Shown here piece by piece: positions 25,356 through 33,821 of a stretch of 64,000 bases of DNA (its first letter is position 1; every line of letters begins with the position of its first letter). Source of the DNA: an uncultured Bacilli bacterium. GTDB taxonomy: Bacteria > Bacillota_I > Bacilli_A > RFN20 > CAG-631. Where the stretch lies: the NCBI GenBank assembly GCA_934201705.1, contig CAKPXF010000001.1, forward strand, positions 1-64,000, read 5' to 3'. Both the position numbers and the translations under genes were made by a program. Below the pieces are notes generated by a model that searched no databases, was not told where the DNA came from, and saw nothing but the letters and a program-made list of their open reading frames with translations.

Positions 25356-27641
25356 ATGGAAAAAAAAGAGCGCTATGAAAGATATAAATATTTAATGGGT
25401 TTAACAGCATGGGATATTGGCTCGTTTAAGGATAAATCTTTTACAATAGTTGTGAATGATGGCCCTAATGGCTTAAGAAAGCCTGTTTTAAATGAATTTG
25501 AACATCAAGAGGAAACAATTGTTTCAGTATGTATGCCAACAATTAGTGCTCTTGCATCATCATTTGATAAAAAGCTTTGCTATGAGGATGGAATGTATTT
25601 AGCAAAGGAATGTAAAGCACATAATACGAATATTTTATTAGCACCAGGCGTTAATATTAAGCATAATGTTTTTTGTGGAAGAAACTTTGAATATTTTAGC
25701 GAGGATCCATTTCTTGCTGGTCGTTTAGCAGCTTGCTATATTAATGGCCTTGAGGATAATAATGTCGGCGCTTGTATTAAGCATTTTGCTGTTAATTCTC
25801 AAGAACATGCTCGTTTAATAAATAGTCAAGAGGTATCATTAAGAGCCTTAAATGAAATATATTTAAGAAACTTTAAATATGCTTTAAAATATTCATCACC
25901 AACATCTATTATGACATCTTATAATAGAGTAAATGGTGAATATGTAAATGAATCAGAATACTTGCTTCAAAATAAAATTCGTAAAGAATATAATTTTAAA
26001 GGTTTTATTTGCTCTGACTGGGGAGCAGTAAATGATAAAGGAAAAGCTATTAAAACAGGAATGAATATGGAAATGCCTATTTCATCACGTAGTAATGAAT
26101 ATTTAGATAAAGATTATAATATAAAATTTACTGATGATGATTTAGTAAAACGTGATGATGAATTGTATGAGGCAATAAAAAAATTTAAAGGCAGTAAAAA
26201 AGAAGAAGTTAATTTAGATGAGCTACATCAAAAAGCTATAGAATTTGCTAATGAAACTTTAATTCTTGCTAAAAATGAAAAAGAATACTTACCATTTAAA
26301 AATAAAGAAAAGGTCTTAGTAATTGGTTATTTTGCTAGCCATTCTCGCTATGTAGGTGGTGGCAGTGGTTGGGTTAACGCTTATAAAAAAGAAACATTTA
26401 ATGAAGTATTAAAAAGCCATAATGTTAACTATGATTTCATTTTAGGATATGATGAAAATAAATGCTTAATTACGAAAGAAGAATTATTAAAGGCTAAAGC
26501 TAATAAATATGATAAAGTAGTTCTATTTTTAGGAAAATATCAAAATGATGAAAGCGAAGGTAGTGATAGTAAAACTATTTCATTAAGGCCTTTTCAAATT
26601 GAGACATTAGATTTAGTAAAAGAAGTATTTAATGATTTCTTAACAATTATCATAACAGGTAGTGTTGCTAGCTGTAAGCATATTTATGAAAGTTCAACAT
26701 CCTTAATTATTAATTATTTATCAGGTGAGGGCCAAAGCGAAGCTTTATATAATAATATTTATGGTTTACACAATCCTTGTGGAAGATTAGCTGAAACATG
26801 GATTGATGATATTAAGCAAAATCCATATTTAAGTAATTTTTTAACAAGAGATGATTATTATACTTACTGTGATGATGATATTTATGTTGGCTATCGTTAT
26901 TATGATTTAAACAAAAATGGCTTTATTTTACCATTTGGTTATGGCCTTTCTTATACAACATTTACTTATGATAACTTTAAAATTACTCATGATGATAAAT
27001 ATATTAATGTATCATTAGATATTAAAAATATTGGTAACTTTGATGGTAGTGAAATAATTCAAGTATATGTTGGAAAAGAGAATTCTAATATTTATAGACC
27101 TATAAAGGAATTAAAAGGCTTTGAAAAGCTATTTATTAAAAAAGGCTTAAAGAAAACAATGAATATAGCTATTGATATTGATGATATCAAAGCTTATAAG
27201 GAAGAAACTGATTCTTTTGCTTTAGAGGATGGAATTTATAAAATATATATAGCTAAAAATACTAATGATATTATTTATGAACAAGCAATAAAGCTAAATG
27301 GTGAAATATTTGAAAAGCATTTAAAGCCAATTGCTTTAAAAAGAAAAGAAATAGATAAGGATTACACTTTAAATACTCCAGGAGGAGCATTACTTTATAA
27401 TCAAGCATTTAAAGATTTTATTGTTAAAAACAATATTAATATTGATATAAATACCTTTGATGAAAAATATTGGAATATTGATTCAACACCACTTCGTAAC
27501 CTAGATGGAAGACTTAATATGACATATGAGCAATTAGAAGAATTAGTTAAGGTATTAAATAAAGAAGAGCATGATTTATCAAAGCATAAAAACTTTGATT
27601 ATAAAATATTAAAAGAATTAAAAGAAAGAAACATTATATAG
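25356..27641 (+). CDS. GH3 beta-glucosidase-type enzyme (cytosolic)
   Basis: This 761-residue protein without signal peptide carries GH3 landmarks: GRNFEYFSEDPFLAG (108-122), the KHF block (142-144), SIMTSYNRVNG, and the nucleophile in FICSDWGAV (Asp221). The (alpha/beta)6 sandwich and a fibronectin-III-like C-terminal domain (about 540-640) follow. The last about 100 residues are an added tail without a known motif. It should split imported beta-linked oligosaccharides into monosaccharides. The ribosome site is AAAGGAG. It lies 14 bases after the esterase gene. Confidence 0.9.
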   Translation: MEKKERYERYKYLMGLTAWDIGSFKDKSFTIVVNDGPNGLRKPVLNEFEHQEETIVSVCMPTISALASSFDKKLCYEDGMYLAKECKAHNTNILLAPGVNIKHNVFCGRNFEYFSEDPFLAGRLAACYINGLEDNNVGACIKHFAVNSQEHARLINSQEVSLRALNEIYLRNFKYALKYSSPTSIMTSYNRVNGEYVNESEYLLQNKIRKEYNFKGFICSDWGAVNDKGKAIKTGMNMEMPISSRSNEYLDKDYNIKFTDDDLVKRDDELYEAIKKFKGSKKEEVNLDELHQKAIEFANETLILAKNEKEYLPFKNKEKVLVIGYFASHSRYVGGGSGWVNAYKKETFNEVLKSHNVNYDFILGYDENKCLITKEELLKAKANKYDKVVLFLGKYQNDESEGSDSKTISLRPFQIETLDLVKEVFNDFLTIIITGSVASCKHIYESSTSLIINYLSGEGQSEALYNNIYGLHNPCGRLAETWIDDIKQNPYLSNFLTRDDYYTYCDDDIYVGYRYYDLNKNGFILPFGYGLSYTTFTYDNFKITHDDKYINVSLDIKNIGNFDGSEIIQVYVGKENSNIYRPIKELKGFEKLFIKKGLKKTMNIAIDIDDIKAYKEETDSFALEDGIYKIYIAKNTNDIIYEQAIKLNGEIFEKHLKPIALKRKEIDKDYTLNTPGGALLYNQAFKDFIVKNNINIDINTFDEKYWNIDSTPLRNLDGRLNMTYEQLEELVKVLNKEEHDLSKHKNFDYKILKELKERNII

Positions 27642-27654
27642 AGGTTTAATTTCA

Positions 27655-29649
27655 ATGAAAAGAATAATGCCAGCCTATCCTTTGTTCATAAAGGATCCAT
27701 ATTTTTCAATATATGCTACAAATACAATTCTAAGTGAATCTGATACAATGTTTTGGACAACTTGTAAAAAAGAATTACTTGGAATATTAAAGGTTGATAG
27801 CAAGGTTTATACATTTTTAAATAAAAAAGATGATACTATTTCTTTAAAGCAAGAAAGCGTAAGGCTTGAAACTTTTAAGACAATTTATGTATTTAAAGAA
27901 GATGATTTTACCTTTAAAGTAGAATTCGTTTCTCCCCTTCCATTAAATGACTTGAATCTTTTATCTTGTCCAGTTTGCTATATGAATTATGAATTTATAA
28001 GTACTACTAATCATGATATTGAGGTATCTTTAGCCATGAATGAGAAGTGGTGCTATGAAGAAAAAAGCTCTGGAAATAAGCAAATTAGAGGAAAAGTAAT
28101 TAATTATAAAAATTATCAAGTTTCACTTTTTGGTTTAAAAAGACAATACTATTTGTCACAATCTAATGATGAATTTTCACCAGATTGGGGTTATTATTTA
28201 CTTGTTGGGGAAAAAGCTTTCTTTATTGATGAAGAGTTATTAAATAAGTATATTAATAATGAAGAATTCTCAATAAATAAAGAATTAAACAATAAATATA
28301 TTCTAGCTATTAATAAAAGTAAAAAAGGCTTTATTATGCTTGCTCATGATGATGTTGTAGCTATTAATTATTTTGGTGAATTCTTAAATGATTATTTCTT
28401 TAAGGATGATAAAAATATATTTGATGCTATTAAATATACCTATACTAAGCATGAAATAATCGAAAAAAAGCTAGAAAAAGAAGATAAGATTTTAAAAGAA
28501 AAAGCAATGAAAATATCAAAATCCTATTATGATATTTGTTGTGCTGCTTATAGACAAGGCATAGGGGCTCATAAGCTAGTAATAAATTCTAAAAATGAAT
28601 TACTATTTTTGTCAAAGGAATGCTGTTCAAATGGTTGTATTGCCACAGTTGATATAACATATCCAGCAATGCCTTTATTTTTACTATATAATCCTGCATT
28701 AGTAAAAGCAATGACAATACCAATTTTTACTTTTGCAGCAACTCCTGTTTGGAAATATAATTTTGCTCCGCATGATGTAGGAAAATTTCCTGCTGTTTGT
28801 GGACAATTGTATGGTAATGAGCTTGAAAGAACACCATACAATGATAAGAAAAATGATGATGTTTTAGAAACATTCTTTATTTTTGCTACATTTCCAAACA
28901 CTCAAAATATTTATGAATACAAATCGCAAATGCCAATTGAAGAATCAGCTAATATGATTCTTATAATGTATGCTTATTATCATTATAGTAAAGATATCGC
29001 TTATTTAAATAAAAATTATACAACTTTAAAGAAATGGTATAAATATTTAAAAAATAATGGCTTAGTACCAAAGAATCAATTATGTACGGATGACTTTGCT
29101 GGTCATTTAGATAAAAATATAAACCTAGCAATAAAAGCAAGTATCGCAATTAAAGCATTTTCAAAGCTTGCAAGTGTCTTAAATGATGAAAACATAGCTA
29201 ATGAAAGTAATTGTGTTGCTATTAAATTTGCTGATAAAATAAGTAAAATTTCCTTAAAAAAAGGCTATTTACCTTTAACATATAGCAAAAATGATGAAAG
29301 ATTTTCATTGAAGTATAACTTGGCCTTTGATAAATTATTTGAATTTAATTTATTCAATGAGCAAATATATATAAATGAATGTAATATTTATAAAAAGCAC
29401 ATAAATGATTTTGGTATTCCTCTTGATAGTAGAAAGGATTATACAAAATCTGATTGGCAAATGTGGGTAGCAAGCTTTGCTGACGTGGAATTAAGAGACA
29501 TTATTATTGATAAAATGTGCAATTTCTTAGGAAATTCACCAGACAATTGGCCATTTTCTGATTGGTATGATTCATCTACTGGAAAAAGTCATATGTTTAG
29601 AAATAGAGCAGTTCAAGGTGGGTTGTTTATGCTATTATTAAAAAAATAA
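27655..29649 (+). CDS. DUF4965/DUF1793 (glutaminase A-like) family protein
   Basis: The 664-residue protein starts after GAGG, 13 bases from the GH3 gene. It begins with PLFIKDPYFSIYATN and SDTMFWTTCKKE, as DUF4965/DUF5127 proteins do. The C-terminal (alpha/alpha)6-type part has CTDDFAGHLDKNINLAIKAS and TKSDWQMWVASFADVE, then PFSDWYDSSTG. The family is named for fungal glutaminase A, but bacterial members sit in glycan loci and have six-hairpin folds like glycosidases. No signal peptide, so it is cytosolic. I infer a role in processing the same oligosaccharide; the reaction is not known. Confidence 0.75.
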   Translation: MKRIMPAYPLFIKDPYFSIYATNTILSESDTMFWTTCKKELLGILKVDSKVYTFLNKKDDTISLKQESVRLETFKTIYVFKEDDFTFKVEFVSPLPLNDLNLLSCPVCYMNYEFISTTNHDIEVSLAMNEKWCYEEKSSGNKQIRGKVINYKNYQVSLFGLKRQYYLSQSNDEFSPDWGYYLLVGEKAFFIDEELLNKYINNEEFSINKELNNKYILAINKSKKGFIMLAHDDVVAINYFGEFLNDYFFKDDKNIFDAIKYTYTKHEIIEKKLEKEDKILKEKAMKISKSYYDICCAAYRQGIGAHKLVINSKNELLFLSKECCSNGCIATVDITYPAMPLFLLYNPALVKAMTIPIFTFAATPVWKYNFAPHDVGKFPAVCGQLYGNELERTPYNDKKNDDVLETFFIFATFPNTQNIYEYKSQMPIEESANMILIMYAYYHYSKDIAYLNKNYTTLKKWYKYLKNNGLVPKNQLCTDDFAGHLDKNINLAIKASIAIKAFSKLASVLNDENIANESNCVAIKFADKISKISLKKGYLPLTYSKNDERFSLKYNLAFDKLFEFNLFNEQIYINECNIYKKHINDFGIPLDSRKDYTKSDWQMWVASFADVELRDIIIDKMCNFLGNSPDNWPFSDWYDSSTGKSHMFRNRAVQGGLFMLLLKK

Positions 29650-29653
29650 TATT

Positions 29654-29680
29654 AAAGAGCCACTTTTGTGGCTTTTAATA
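29654..29680 (+). terminator. Terminator before the MATE gene
   Basis: AGCCAC and GTGGCT pair around a TTTT loop (29658-29673), followed by TTTAAT. It is 8 bases after the stop at 29649. Confidence 0.65.
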
Positions 29681-29704
29681 CTATTAATAATATGAGGTTA
29701 GTTT

Positions 29705-31126
29705 ATGGAAAATATTAAAAAAACAAGTATTTTAGAAAGTATTGATTTAACTTCTTTAAAACCGATAAAAGCCATTTTATTATTTTCAATTCCAATATTA
29801 TTAGCAACTTTATTTAATAGTGCTTTTTCATTAATAAATGCTATTGTTTTAAAATACACTGTTGGTGGTGATAGTGTTACTGCCGTTAATGCTACCTCAC
29901 CAATATCAAGCTTAATATTTCAGTTTGCTTATGGTTGTTCAAGTGGCTTTGCTATTGTAGCTTCAAATAAAAAAGGAGCAAATGATGAAAATGGTGTAAA
30001 GGAAGCTTTGGTTCATTCAATTTTTTTAGGTGTTTGTTTAGCTATACTTATAACAACAATTGGTTTATTGTTTTATCAACAATTAATTAATTTATTAAAG
30101 ATTGATATTGCATATCAAGAAAAAGCTATTAGCTATTATAAAATTATTTTATGTGGTTTTATATTTACGATTTTAAATAACGTTCTTGGTAATTTTTTAA
30201 GAGCCATAGGAAATGCTTTTATTCCATTACTTGCTTCAATTACTTCAACTATTGTTAATATTTTATTAGCCTTTGCTTTAACAGCCAATACATTACCTTT
30301 TAATTTAGATACTAAAGGTGTGGCAATTGCTACAATAATTGCTAATTTAGTAAGCTGCTTAATAATGCTAATTCACATTTATAAAAATATTCCTTCTTTA
30401 AGAATTACTAAAAGTGATTTAAAAATAGATAAGCAATTAATTAAACTAATGCTAAGGCTTGGAGTTCCTTTAGGCTTTCAATGGTCAATTTTGTTTATAG
30501 GATCATTTGTGCAATCAAGTAAGGTTAATTCGTTTGGATATTTTGCCACTAAGGCTGCTAGCTGTTATTCACCATTTGATGGATATTTATATATTGTTTT
30601 TTCAGTTTTGGCAACTACTACCTTAAGCTTTGTTGGTCAAAACTATGGTGCTAATAAGTTCAAAAGAATTGTAAGCGGAGTTAAAGCAGTAGTATTGATT
30701 GATTTTATTTTTTATGCTTTAATATTAATAGTAACATTACCATTGGTTGATAAAATTCCTTATATATTTTTACCAGCGAATGAGGTAAATGATGAAGTAG
30801 TCTTTTACTGTTCAACTTATTTAAGGCTTGAAATAATATTCTTAATAATGCAAGGAATTGTAATGCTATCAAGGGTAGTACTGCAAGGTATTGGAAAAAC
30901 ATTAGTACCATTTATTTCTGGAGTTGGTGAATTATTAATGAGAGTATTAGTATGTTTACTATTACCAAGCATTGTTGATAGTGCTAATATTTTAAGTAAT
31001 AAAGCCTATTTTGCAATTTGCTTTTCAACTCCATTAGCTTGGAGTATATCTGCTTTAATAATGGGCGGTAGTGTTATATATATTTACTTTAAAAGTAAAG
31101 GAAAAATAAATGTAAGTATAGAATAA
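29705..31126 (+). CDS. MATE-family efflux transporter
   Basis: The 473-residue protein has about twelve membrane segments in two homologous halves, the MATE plan. Examples are ILLFSIPILLATLFNSAF at the start of the first half and LMLRLGVPLGFQWSILFIG at the second. Such pumps exchange Na+ or H+ for cationic drugs or metabolites. Its place between catabolic enzymes and the LacI gene suggests export of a by-product or an incidental passenger. The ribosome site is GAGG. Confidence 0.88.
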   Translation: MENIKKTSILESIDLTSLKPIKAILLFSIPILLATLFNSAFSLINAIVLKYTVGGDSVTAVNATSPISSLIFQFAYGCSSGFAIVASNKKGANDENGVKEALVHSIFLGVCLAILITTIGLLFYQQLINLLKIDIAYQEKAISYYKIILCGFIFTILNNVLGNFLRAIGNAFIPLLASITSTIVNILLAFALTANTLPFNLDTKGVAIATIIANLVSCLIMLIHIYKNIPSLRITKSDLKIDKQLIKLMLRLGVPLGFQWSILFIGSFVQSSKVNSFGYFATKAASCYSPFDGYLYIVFSVLATTTLSFVGQNYGANKFKRIVSGVKAVVLIDFIFYALILIVTLPLVDKIPYIFLPANEVNDEVVFYCSTYLRLEIIFLIMQGIVMLSRVVLQGIGKTLVPFISGVGELLMRVLVCLLLPSIVDSANILSNKAYFAICFSTPLAWSISALIMGGSVIYIYFKSKGKINVSIE

Positions 31127-31138
31127 AAGGAGAGAAAT

Positions 31139-32125
31139 ATGGAAAAGAAAGATATTGGATTAAAAGAAATAGCTTATGAATTAAAACTTTCTATTAATAC
31201 AGTCTCAAGAGCTTTAAGAGATTGTAAGGATATTTCAAGTGCAACAAAAGCAAAGGTAAGAGAAAAAGCAATAGAGCTTGGCTATTTACAATCATCATTG
31301 TCAAAACTATCATATTCTCAAAAAAAGCTAATTGCTATTGCAACAAGTGAATTTAATAACACTTATTTTTCTATTGCTTGTGAGGTGTTATTTTCTTTAA
31401 TTGAAAAAGAAGATAATTATACCTCAACAATTATTTTTATTAAAAGCCCTTTTGATGTTGATTCAATGAAAAAATGTATTTCACAAAGGGTTGATGGGAT
31501 TATTTCGTTACTTGAATTTTCAGAAGAAGCGGTAGAAATGGCTAAGTTAAATAATATTCCCTTAGTTTTACTTGGCTTTCCTAGCAAATTTGATTATGTA
31601 AAGTACGTTAGAACTGATGATAAATTTGGTGGTGAATTAGTAGCTAATTATTTATCAAATTGCTTAGGCATTGAAAAATTCATTTATATTTCCTTTGGTG
31701 ATTTTATTATTAATAGATTAAGAAGAGACTCATTTTTTAATAAGGTTTATGAAATCAATAAAAATGCTTTAATTAAAGAAATTCAAATTGGAGAATTAGA
31801 TAGTGAAGAAATGGTTAATAATATTATTTCTTTAATAAATGATGGCTATTATGGTGTTTTTTGCTATAATGATAGCTTTGCTTATTCATTACTTGCTAAG
31901 CTTAGCAAAAGAATTCCTAATATAATGCAAACATATCCTCGCTTATATATTGTTGGTTATGATGCTTTATGTACGAAGGTTTTAGGCTTTGTTGATTTAG
32001 CATCCGTTCAATATAATTATAATGATTTTGGCAATGCTGCTATTGAATATATTAAGGCATTTTTTGAAAATAAGGATTATACAGCTCCTTTAATTCCAGT
32101 AAAATTAAAGCAATTAAAAAAATAA
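31139..32125 (+). CDS. LacI-family regulator of the plus-strand locus
   Basis: The 328-residue regulator has the LacI helix-turn-helix at residues about 6-25 (LKEIAYELKLSINTVSRALR), the hinge region to about 60, and a periplasmic-binding-like effector domain (VDGIISLLEFSEE, IYISFGDF, YNDFGNAAIEYIKA). As the last gene of the locus it probably senses the imported sugar. Candidate sites are the LacI/cre-type sequences at 12986-12999 and 22312-22325. The ribosome site is AAGGAGAG. Confidence 0.88.
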   Translation: MEKKDIGLKEIAYELKLSINTVSRALRDCKDISSATKAKVREKAIELGYLQSSLSKLSYSQKKLIAIATSEFNNTYFSIACEVLFSLIEKEDNYTSTIIFIKSPFDVDSMKKCISQRVDGIISLLEFSEEAVEMAKLNNIPLVLLGFPSKFDYVKYVRTDDKFGGELVANYLSNCLGIEKFIYISFGDFIINRLRRDSFFNKVYEINKNALIKEIQIGELDSEEMVNNIISLINDGYYGVFCYNDSFAYSLLAKLSKRIPNIMQTYPRLYIVGYDALCTKVLGFVDLASVQYNYNDFGNAAIEYIKAFFENKDYTAPLIPVKLKQLKK

Positions 32126-32152
32126 AAAACTTCTTAAATGAAGTTTTTTTTA
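32123..32152. terminator. Bidirectional terminator
   Basis: AAAAAACTTC (32124-32133) pairs with GAAGTTTTTT (32140-32149). It closes the plus-strand locus and, read the other way, the minus-strand membrane gene whose stop is at 32150. Confidence 0.75.
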
Positions 32153-33007
32153 AGAATATGCAAGCATTAGTAAAGCTAATGCTACTATTCCTATAACAAT
32201 TACAAATGATGGGATTGAAAATATTACATAATATAAATAATCAATTGAAAATTTTAATTTTAGAAATACACAGAAAAATAATAAGACAGCGGCAAATATT
32301 ATAACGGTATATATTATTAAAGCCATGATTAATAAAAAGATTCTTTCAAATGTAGTAGACATTTTCTTTTTAAAATAAATAAAATAAGCCTCAATTGTTC
32401 CATATAATATGCAAATAATAAACAAAATAAAATTAAAATTTGAAGGAATTAATTTTTTAAGAAATATAAAAAATGAAATAGTTGAAATTATTAGGCCAAT
32501 TAATACAAAGATAATTTCTTTTTGATGGTCTTTTATTGCTCTTTTTAAATCAATAATAAAGTTTTTAAATCTAACCTTAAGAGGAATTATTTCATTTCTA
32601 ATTTCAATATCAATATTTATATATTCTTGGATTTTTAATATATCATTCTTTTTTAAACCATAGATAACTTTAATTTCTTTATTATATAGAAAAAGTAATA
32701 AAACTGTTTTCCTTGGTTGTATTGTATATGATATTTTTTCAATTTCATTTAAATAAAATGAAAAATTTCTTTTATGGCTTTTATAGGTTAATATAAAATT
32801 ATTTATTGTTAATTCATATTTAAAAAATTCATTAAATAAAAAAGACAAAATGAAAAAAGTAATTAATAATGGTACTGAAAAAGGTAAAACAATATAAAAT
32901 GCTTCAAAAATAAAAATTCCACATAAAACAGAAGCAATTGTTAAAAACAAACTGATTATGGCTATTATTAAATATGCTTTTTTCTTTTTATTATTGCTAA
33001 TTACCAT
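32150..33007 (-). CDS. Polytopic membrane protein of unknown function
   Basis: The 285-residue protein has two N-terminal membrane helices (about 10-58), then a soluble stretch (about 62-150) with alternating strands resembling bacterial PH-like domains (LTINNFILTYKSHKRNFSF), then four more helices. I do not recognise a family. It is alone on the minus strand between the two glycan loci and next to the tandem toxin-like repeats. Confidence 0.6.
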   Translation of the reverse strand: MVISNNKKKKAYLIIAIISLFLTIASVLCGIFIFEAFYIVLPFSVPLLITFFILSFLFNEFFKYELTINNFILTYKSHKRNFSFYLNEIEKISYTIQPRKTVLLLFLYNKEIKVIYGLKKNDILKIQEYINIDIEIRNEIIPLKVRFKNFIIDLKRAIKDHQKEIIFVLIGLIISTISFFIFLKKLIPSNFNFILFIICILYGTIEAYFIYFKKKMSTTFERIFLLIMALIIYTVIIFAAVLLFFCVFLKLKFSIDYLYYVIFSIPSFVIVIGIVALALLMLAYS

Positions 33008-33101
33008 TTATATCACCATCTTTAAAGATATTTTATCATAAATTACTATTTTAAAGGGGAAAAATAAAATAAAAAATGTAAATTATAATTAGAGGGTATA
33101 T

Positions 33102-33147
33102 GGAGGTGGTAAAGATGACTAACGATTACATGGTAATTAATAATTAA
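33102..33147 (+). CDS. Ten-codon leader ORF with strong ribosome site, copy 1
   Basis: GGAGGTGG (33102-33109) precedes ATG at 33115; the ORF MTNDYMVINN ends with TAA at 33145-33147. The coding bases 33127-33151 fold as a hairpin (ACATG / CATGT plus inner A-T pairs). This is the best ribosome site in the repeat, although the hydrophobic peptide is the more likely effector. Translation of the leader may open or couple to the downstream ORF. Real translation is unproven. Confidence 0.4.
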
Positions 33148-33178
33148 CATGTATGGACTAAACTGATAATTATAAAAT

Positions 33179-33256
33179 ATGGAATATTTATTATCAATAA
33201 TCATCATTTTGTTATTGATGTATTTGTTAAATAATAACCATAATAATAAAGATTAG
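33179..33256 (+). CDS. Hydrophobic 25-residue peptide (type I toxin-like), copy 1
   Basis: The ORF encodes MEYLLSIIIILLLMYLL followed by a polar Asn/His/Lys/Asp tail (NNNHNNKD): one transmembrane helix plus a hydrophilic end, the pattern of Fst/TxpA-type toxins that act at the cytoplasmic membrane. There is no good ribosome site directly upstream, so expression may depend on the leader ORF or on RNA structure. Codons 6-10 contain TAATCATCAT, which a convergent small RNA from 33365 could pair with through its 5' region. Confidence 0.55.
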   Translation: MEYLLSIIIILLLMYLLNNNHNNKD

Positions 33257-33303
33257 CAGTTAAGTCATCATCGTTAATTATTATTTCCATACCTTCTAGC
33301 AGT

Positions 33304-33347
33304 AAAAAAACAGGAGTAGCTTAACGAGTAATCTCCTGTTTTTCTTT
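33304..33347. terminator. Shared bidirectional terminator, copy 1
   Basis: CAGGAG (33311-33316) pairs with CTCCTG (33333-33338). Seven A residues precede and TTTTTCTTTT follows, so it works for both strands. The loop differs from copy 2. Confidence 0.8.
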
Positions 33348-33365
33348 TGACTAATCATCATCGTC
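33304..33365 (-). ncRNA. Convergent small RNA (antitoxin candidate), copy 1
   Basis: A promoter at 33372-33400 predicts a start near 33365; the shared terminator with a 7-T tail predicts an end near 33304. The RNA would be about 62 nt. Its first bases (GACGATGATGATTAG) are complementary to ATCATCAT in the peptide ORF and to TCATCATCG just after it (33265-33273). Its 3' half is fully antisense to the mRNA terminator. Length and layout match RNAII of par systems. Predicted only. Confidence 0.55.
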
Positions 33366-33371
33366 ACTTAT

Positions 33372-33400
33372 ATTATAGTCAAATTTTTAATAAATGTGAA
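33372..33400 (-). promoter_or_regulatory. Promoter of the convergent small RNA, copy 1
   Basis: Read on the minus strand: TTCACA (33400-33395), 17-bp spacer, TATAAT (33377-33372). Confidence 0.7.
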
Positions 33401-33521
33401 TAATTATTTTCAATTTTATCAATAAACTAAAAATTAGTGTTACAAACTTTTTTATTAATTTAAGGGAAAAATAAAATGAAAATTGTAAATTATAGTTAGA
33501 AGGTAAATGGAGGTGATAAAG

Positions 33522-33554
33522 GTGACTAACGATTACATGGTAATTAATAATTAA
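33522..33554 (+). CDS. Ten-codon leader ORF, copy 2
   Basis: The peptide is the same as in copy 1, but it starts with GTG (33522) after GGAGGTGATAAAG. It ends with TAA at 33552-33554. The hairpin within it is unchanged. Confidence 0.35.
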   Translation: MTNDYMVINN

Positions 33555-33585
33555 CATGTATGGGCTAAGCTGATAATTATAAAAT

Positions 33586-33663
33586 ATGGAATATTTATTA
33601 TCAACAATCATCATTTTGTTATTGATGTATTTGTTAAATAATAACCATAATAATAAAGATTAG
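33586..33663 (+). CDS. Hydrophobic 25-residue peptide (type I toxin-like), copy 2
   Basis: It is identical to copy 1 except Ile7 to Thr (MEYLLSTIIILLLMYLL, then NNNHNNKD). The transmembrane helix and polar tail are kept, as is the ATCATCAT pairing site. The substitution leaves the helix intact, so both copies could be functional. Confidence 0.55.
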   Translation: MEYLLSTIIILLLMYLLNNNHNNKD

Positions 33664-33710
33664 CAGTTAAGTCATCATCGTTAATTATTATTTCCATACC
33701 TTCTAGCAGT

Positions 33711-33752
33711 AAAAAAACAGGAGTAGTTTAATCAGGCTCTCCTGTTTTTCTT
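33711..33752. terminator. Shared bidirectional terminator, copy 2
   Basis: CAGGAG (33718-33723) pairs with CTCCTG (33739-33744), with A7 before and TTTTTCTTTT after. The loop is TAGTTTAATCAGGCT, against TAGCTTAACGAGTAAT in copy 1. Confidence 0.8.
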
Positions 33753-33771
33753 TTGACTAATCATCATCGTC
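33711..33771 (-). ncRNA. Convergent small RNA (antitoxin candidate), copy 2
   Basis: The promoter at 33778-33806 predicts a start near 33771, and the terminator an end near 33711. It has the same 5' pairing region as copy 1 but a different terminator loop, which in par-type systems sets which toxin mRNA the RNA recognises. Confidence 0.55.
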
Positions 33772-33777
33772 ACTTAT

Positions 33778-33806
33778 ATTATAGTCAATTTTTTAATAAA
33801 TGTGAA
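33778..33806 (-). promoter_or_regulatory. Promoter of the convergent small RNA, copy 2
   Basis: Minus strand TTCACA (33806-33801), 17-bp spacer, TATAAT (33783-33778): the same boxes and spacing as copy 1. Confidence 0.7.
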
Positions 33807-33821
33807 TATTTTTAAAAAAAA

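Larger units (their letters stand above)
33051..33402 (+). repeat. Direct repeat copy 1 (toxin-antitoxin-like locus)
   Basis: About 350 bp recur 407 bp downstream at 33459-33808 with few differences. Each copy holds, in order, a strong ribosome site with a 10-codon ORF, a 25-codon hydrophobic ORF, a bidirectional terminator and a convergent promoter. Confidence 0.9.
33459..33808 (+). repeat. Direct repeat copy 2 (toxin-antitoxin-like locus)
   Basis: This is the second copy of 33051-33402. Peptide ORFs, small-RNA promoter and terminator stem are kept. The terminator loop is the most changed stretch. Confidence 0.9.

Noticed and set aside
28569..28901. Minus-strand ORF of about 110 codons inside the DUF4965 gene
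   Set aside because: Antisense shadow of conserved coding sequence with no ribosome site.
33051..33808. CRISPR array or transposon ends as explanation for the tandem repeat
   Set aside because: Only two copies of about 350 bp with internal promoters, ORFs and terminators; no short regular spacers, no transposase.
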